The notes under the pieces are model-generated. The model was not told where the DNA came from. It made no database searches and saw nothing but the letters and a program-made list of their open reading frames with translations. The position numbers were made by a program, and so were the translations under genes. 64,000 bases of DNA, taken from the NCBI GenBank assembly GCA_033239005.1, contig BSQZ01000005.1, positions 2,396,501 through 2,460,500 of the forward strand, in the 5' to 3' direction. Every line of letters begins with the position of its first letter. The first letter of the stretch is position 1. The DNA comes from Lamellibrachia satsuma (lineage: Eukaryota > Annelida > Polychaeta > Sabellida > Siboglinidae). Positions 61,701-64,000 of the stretch are shown one piece after another.

Positions 61701-64000
61701 ACATCAGATTCGTATGTGTTTTACTTCAATCTACATTATCACTCGATTTTACCAGCATTTTAGTAAGTGTTATATTATGCACCAGAGGCGCCACGGGTTA
61801 TTTCCGGGCAGCTCTATCGAGGAAGCAGCGTTACTAACAATATCACCAATTAGTGTTCATCTTGACTTTGTTGCTGCCACGGTTTAACAGTCCCTTCACT
61901 CTGTTGGTTTCACTGTTGTAGACGGTTTCTGGAAAACGAAACTGGTGCTCAAGTCCAGCACGTCCGGCGATCTGCTGACGGCTGCCTCTCTCCGCGGTAT
62001 ATGCGACTTCGTCGACAAGTTGATTTTACCGAACATCCCCGTCGCATGCCCGGCTGTGTCGGTGGCCAGTCGCCTCGCCGAGCTCCGTAACAAGACGTGC
62101 TCCCAAATCAACGCAGGCGACGTCTCCTTCGCGCGAGACCTACTTGACGCGTGCGTGCCGTTCTACAAGAGCGGCAAGCTGAAGCCAAACATGACGTCTG
62201 AAGAGGCCGATAGCATCGGCGTACCGACCCGCTGTCGTCGAACGGACTTCGTCTACGATGTCATGTATTACTTCGCCGACGTAGGATTCTACGACAAGTC
62301 GAACGATCTTCTATACACCATGGTGTATATACATTACATGCATAGGTATGGTGTAGACAACTATAAGGTCGACGAGACATTTTACAAAGACCATGTCCAC
62401 TGGAAGACTCTAGATAACAACATCGTCCAACTGGTGACGGTCGGCTTCCAGCACCATGACCACATCAAGTACACGCTGTTCGAGGGATACCTAATTAGCG
62501 ACTTGACATACTTCGGACTCGCCTTTCTTCTGATTGCGATCTTCACCCTCGTCTACTTGCTGTCATTCGTTTTGGTCATCGGAACATTCGTCAACATTTT
62601 TCTAAGCTTCGGCTTGGCCTACTTCTGCTATTACTACGTGTGTCAGATGGTGTTCTATCCGTTCATCAATCTGTTGGCATTGCTGCTTCTCATTGCCGTT
62701 GCCGCGGACGATGTCTTTGTCTTCTACGACACGTGGCAGCAAGTGAAGACGGAACATCCGTCGTGGACCGCCGACCAACGTCTGTCGGTGACGTTCGCAC
62801 ACGCCATCACGTCCATCTTCGTGACGAGCTTCACGACAGCCGCGGCCTTCCTCGCCAACGTTGTGTCAAACATCACAGCTATTCAGTGCTTTGGCATCTT
62901 CGCCGCACTTTCCATAGTGGCTAATTTTGTCATGATGGTGACCATCATGCCGGCCCTTGTCATCGCCACCGAATGGTGTGCCGCCCGTGTCCCATGCCCT
63001 TGTCGTGCCTCTACGTTCGGTGCCTTCTACAGGATTCCGAATACGTTTTACTCGTGGTTAATGGCGCGTTTGAGGTCCGTGTTTCACACGGCGATACCAG
63101 CCGTGATACGTCGGGCTTGGTGGTTCTGCATCACAGTCGGCTTAGCCATCGGCCTAACTGCGGTGCTCACTATCTTCTATAAACCTGCATTGAAACCACC
63201 AACGACAAAGGAGTTTCAGCTGTTCAAAAAAGATAATATACTCGAGAAATGGGACTTTGACTTTAAACACCGATTCCCGGCCGAAATTGCAGCTGCAAAT
63301 GAAAAAACAGACATTTATTTGACCTTTCTGTTCGGTTTCAAGGCCACTGATCCAGGAAACAGACTCAATCCGGATGATAAAACGAAATCCCTATCGCGGG
63401 ACGGCGATTTCAACTTGGAGAAAACTAAAACGCAAAACTGGCTGCGCAAGTTTTGCGACAGTGTAAAAGATGCGACGTTTGCGAACCACGGCGTTGAGTC
63501 GCCCCCGTGTCTGGTGACCAACGATGACGTATACCGTCACGTGGTAGGATTCGCGTGCTCCTATATCTACATGTTGGCGAGCGACAACACGACGGCTGAA
63601 TTCAAGAACAGATGTTGTTTGGTCAATGTTAACACAACGGTTCTTCAGCACTGTGCTGAATGGTCGCGCCAGCAAAGGCTTCTGACTTACTACACTGGTA
63701 TTTGGTTTCGTTACAACACGACCGGTTCTCCAGTTTATCACAACAGCTCTGAATCCAATGACAATTCCGTTATCGGCTACCGTTTTGACGTGCGCACCAA
63801 TCTCAGCTACTCGTTCTCATATGAGAAAATGCGCACCAGTTATGAAGTCGTGTCGAGCTTCATGAAGACACAACTTAAGTCTGCCCCGGTCGGGCTGCGC
63901 AGTGGATTCGTCTCCGGCAGAGGAGCTTTCGAGTTCTATGACCTGCAACAGTCAATTGCCAGCGGGACGTTCATCTCGGTCTGTCTGTCGATCGGTGTGT
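56692..64000 (+). CDS. DISP1: Dispatched-like RND transporter, 5' part (runs off window)
   Basis: Dispatched proteins are plasma-membrane RND-family transporters that release cholesterol-modified Hedgehog ligand. Exons are 56692-56885, 57348-57471, 58830-59004 and 61922-64000+, with consistent phases, giving about 857 codons, still open at the edge. Layout: acidic cytoplasmic N-terminus (1-70); TM1 (~74-94, AAVIVIVLIIVGTCTGITAA); first extracellular loop with GFSTRGT (107-113, cf. GFExRGT of Dispatched) and RRRKR (148-152); TM2-TM6 block (~356-515) with INLLALLLLIAVAADDVFVF, where D427-D428 correspond to the RND TM4 acidic pair; TM7 (~565-588); a second extracellular domain with Cys residues and N-glycosylation sites. 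The AADD motif and missing GVGVDD favour Dispatched over Patched/PTCHD. A divergent PTCHD-type paralogue is the main alternative. Confidence 0.85.
57263..57332 (+). mobile_element. SINE 3'-tail fragment
   Basis: TTGTAACGCGTTTTGAACAG and GATACCGCGCTATTTAAGAA then ACTTTACCTTT match the tail of the SINE at 42455-42762. It ends 15 bp before the acceptor of exon 2, so its CCTTTTT tail contributes to the polypyrimidine tract. Confidence 0.7.
57348..57471 (+). CDS. DISP1: Dispatched-like exon 2 (TM1)
   Basis: Encodes YIRFLVRYPAAVIVIVLIIV then GTCTGITAAFKPIPDFNDPLK. The hydrophobic core is the first transmembrane helix. The acceptor is TTACTTCTAG and the donor AAG/GTACGT. The phase runs 2 to 0. Confidence 0.92.
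57472..58829. other. Dispatched-like intron 2 with repeats and CRE octamers
   Basis: Contains GTGCGTGTGTG simple sequence (~57610-57650). About three copies of a ~45-bp unit at 58128-58235 carry TGACGTCA (58150-58157; 58193-58200); another TGACGTCA is at 58529-58536. The (GCAC)n-(CA)n array is at 58608-58706. No exon is seen. Confidence 0.6.
58608..58706. repeat. (CG/CACG)n followed by (CA)n microsatellite
   Basis: About 100 bp of strictly alternating purine-pyrimidine, GCGCGCGCACGCACG then CACACA, with Z-DNA potential. Confidence 0.97.
58830..59004 (+). CDS. DISP1: Dispatched-like exon 3 (first extracellular loop, basic cleavage site)
   Basis: Encodes GFSTRGTAIYKATKTATDVM through DTRNSNGDGRRRKRSTNDED. 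RRRKRS fits the furin consensus R-x-K/R-R, and Dispatched is known to be furin-processed in this loop. The acceptor is CATTTCAG and the donor TCAG/GTAAGC. The phase runs 0 to 1. The frame also stays open past the donor into the LINE. Confidence 0.92.
59010..60484 (+). mobile_element. CR1-clade LINE, 5'-truncated, one frameshift
   Basis: Reverse transcriptase from the fingers on: LINTSQHGFLKARSCLTNLL, VDVVYLDFQKAFDKVPHQRL, LSGVPQGSVLGPILFLIYIN and the catalytic KFADDTKVF. It is followed by the CR1-type C-terminal region (RPHLEYCIQAWRPY, LERIQRRATKMIPELRDLSY, YSFSQRVINEWNKLPNDCVN). The frame shifts at about 59850, consistent with one lost base; the C-terminal part then runs 59861-60385 to a stop. 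The endonuclease and N-terminal RT are missing. The 3' end carries a short tandem tail, ATCTTGTTAAATCTTGTTAA. It is in the same orientation as the host gene. The exact 5' boundary (59010-59107) is uncertain. Confidence 0.95.
60485..61308. other. Intron 3 remainder; no feature
   Basis: No repeat family, exon or convincing frame between the LINE tail and the 26-bp array. Confidence 0.6.
61309..61528. repeat. 26-bp minisatellite
   Basis: About eight copies of AACAATGATGTATCCACGAC plus AACGAC, some with extra (ACGACA) units. Intron 3 of the Dispatched-like gene. Confidence 0.95.
61922..64000 (+). CDS. DISP1: Dispatched-like exon 4 (extracellular loop 1 to loop 2; open at window end)
   Basis: This single exon is at least 2079 bp long and has no stop. 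It starts DGFWKTKLVLKSSTSGDLLT. It continues through the rest of extracellular loop 1 (Cys-containing, with PAVSVASRLAEL and a Cys-Arg-Arg turn), the TM2-TM6 sterol-sensing-type block with AADDVFVFYDTW, TM7, and loop 2 with NTT, NLS and NSS glycosylation sequons. The last readable part is IASGTFISVCLSIGV, which looks like the start of TM8. Its GC is higher than that of the introns. Confidence 0.93.

Larger units (their letters stand above)
59005..61921. other. Dispatched-like intron 3
   Basis: Contains the CR1 LINE (to about 60484) and the 26-bp array (61309-61528). The remainder is unremarkable. The acceptor for exon 4 is GGTTTCACTGTTGTAG. Confidence 0.8.

Noticed and set aside
62602..62924. 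Overlapping plus and minus frames inside Dispatched exon 4
   Set aside because: Shadows of the GC-rich Dispatched coding frame, which alone shows transmembrane and family motifs.

Overview
The window is nuclear DNA of a non-vertebrate, probably marine, animal. Coding sequence is cut into short exons by GT-AG introns. There are no bacterial-type operons, and much of the DNA is minisatellite and transposon sequence. The two recognisable genes are animal-specific: liprin-beta and a Dispatched-type RND transporter. CR1 LINE, Gypsy, pogo/Tigger, hAT-like, Academ-like and tRNA-SINE remains fit a lancelet, mollusc or similar invertebrate, but the sequence alone does not fix the species.

Region 1 (1-22.5 kb, + strand) is the 3' two-thirds of a liprin-beta (PPFIBP) gene. 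I resolve 20 coding exons from 3063 to the stop at 22325-22327. All reading phases agree, giving 792 codons: the end of the coiled coil, a proline/serine linker, three SAM domains and a C-terminal tail ending TSNV. One intron has a GC donor, and one 39-bp in-frame microexon is proposed. The 5' part of the gene lies outside the window or was not recognised in 1-3062.

Region 2 (22.5-56.6 kb) has no recognisable conserved host gene. It holds arrays with periods of 59, 2, 38, 15, 32, 182 and 54 bp, a CpG-rich promoter-like patch (25.1-25.96 kb), a cluster of AGGTCA nuclear-receptor half-sites (27.7-28.06 kb), and mobile elements. The elements are a complete non-autonomous pogo/Tigger element with TA duplications, two MITE-like elements, a hAT 5' end, a tRNA-derived SINE, a Gypsy integrase fragment and, most notably, a 3.7-kb DNA transposon (51,767-55,431). 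That transposon has inverted repeats of about 320 bp flanking a decayed minus-strand gene with a PIN/XPG-like segment. It is provisionally placed near the Academ (AcademX) group.

Region 3 (56.7-64.0 kb, + strand) is the 5' part of a Dispatched-like gene: three short exons, then one uninterrupted exon from 61,922 to the window edge. The product has TM1, a basic furin-type site in the first extracellular loop, a sterol-sensing-type TM block with an AADD motif, and a second extracellular domain. A CR1 LINE in sense orientation occupies intron 3.

The two genes are unrelated in function: liprin-beta is a presynaptic/adhesion scaffold and Dispatched releases lipid-modified Hedgehog. There is no sign that they work together. 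All homology statements come from recognising motifs by eye; no database was searched.
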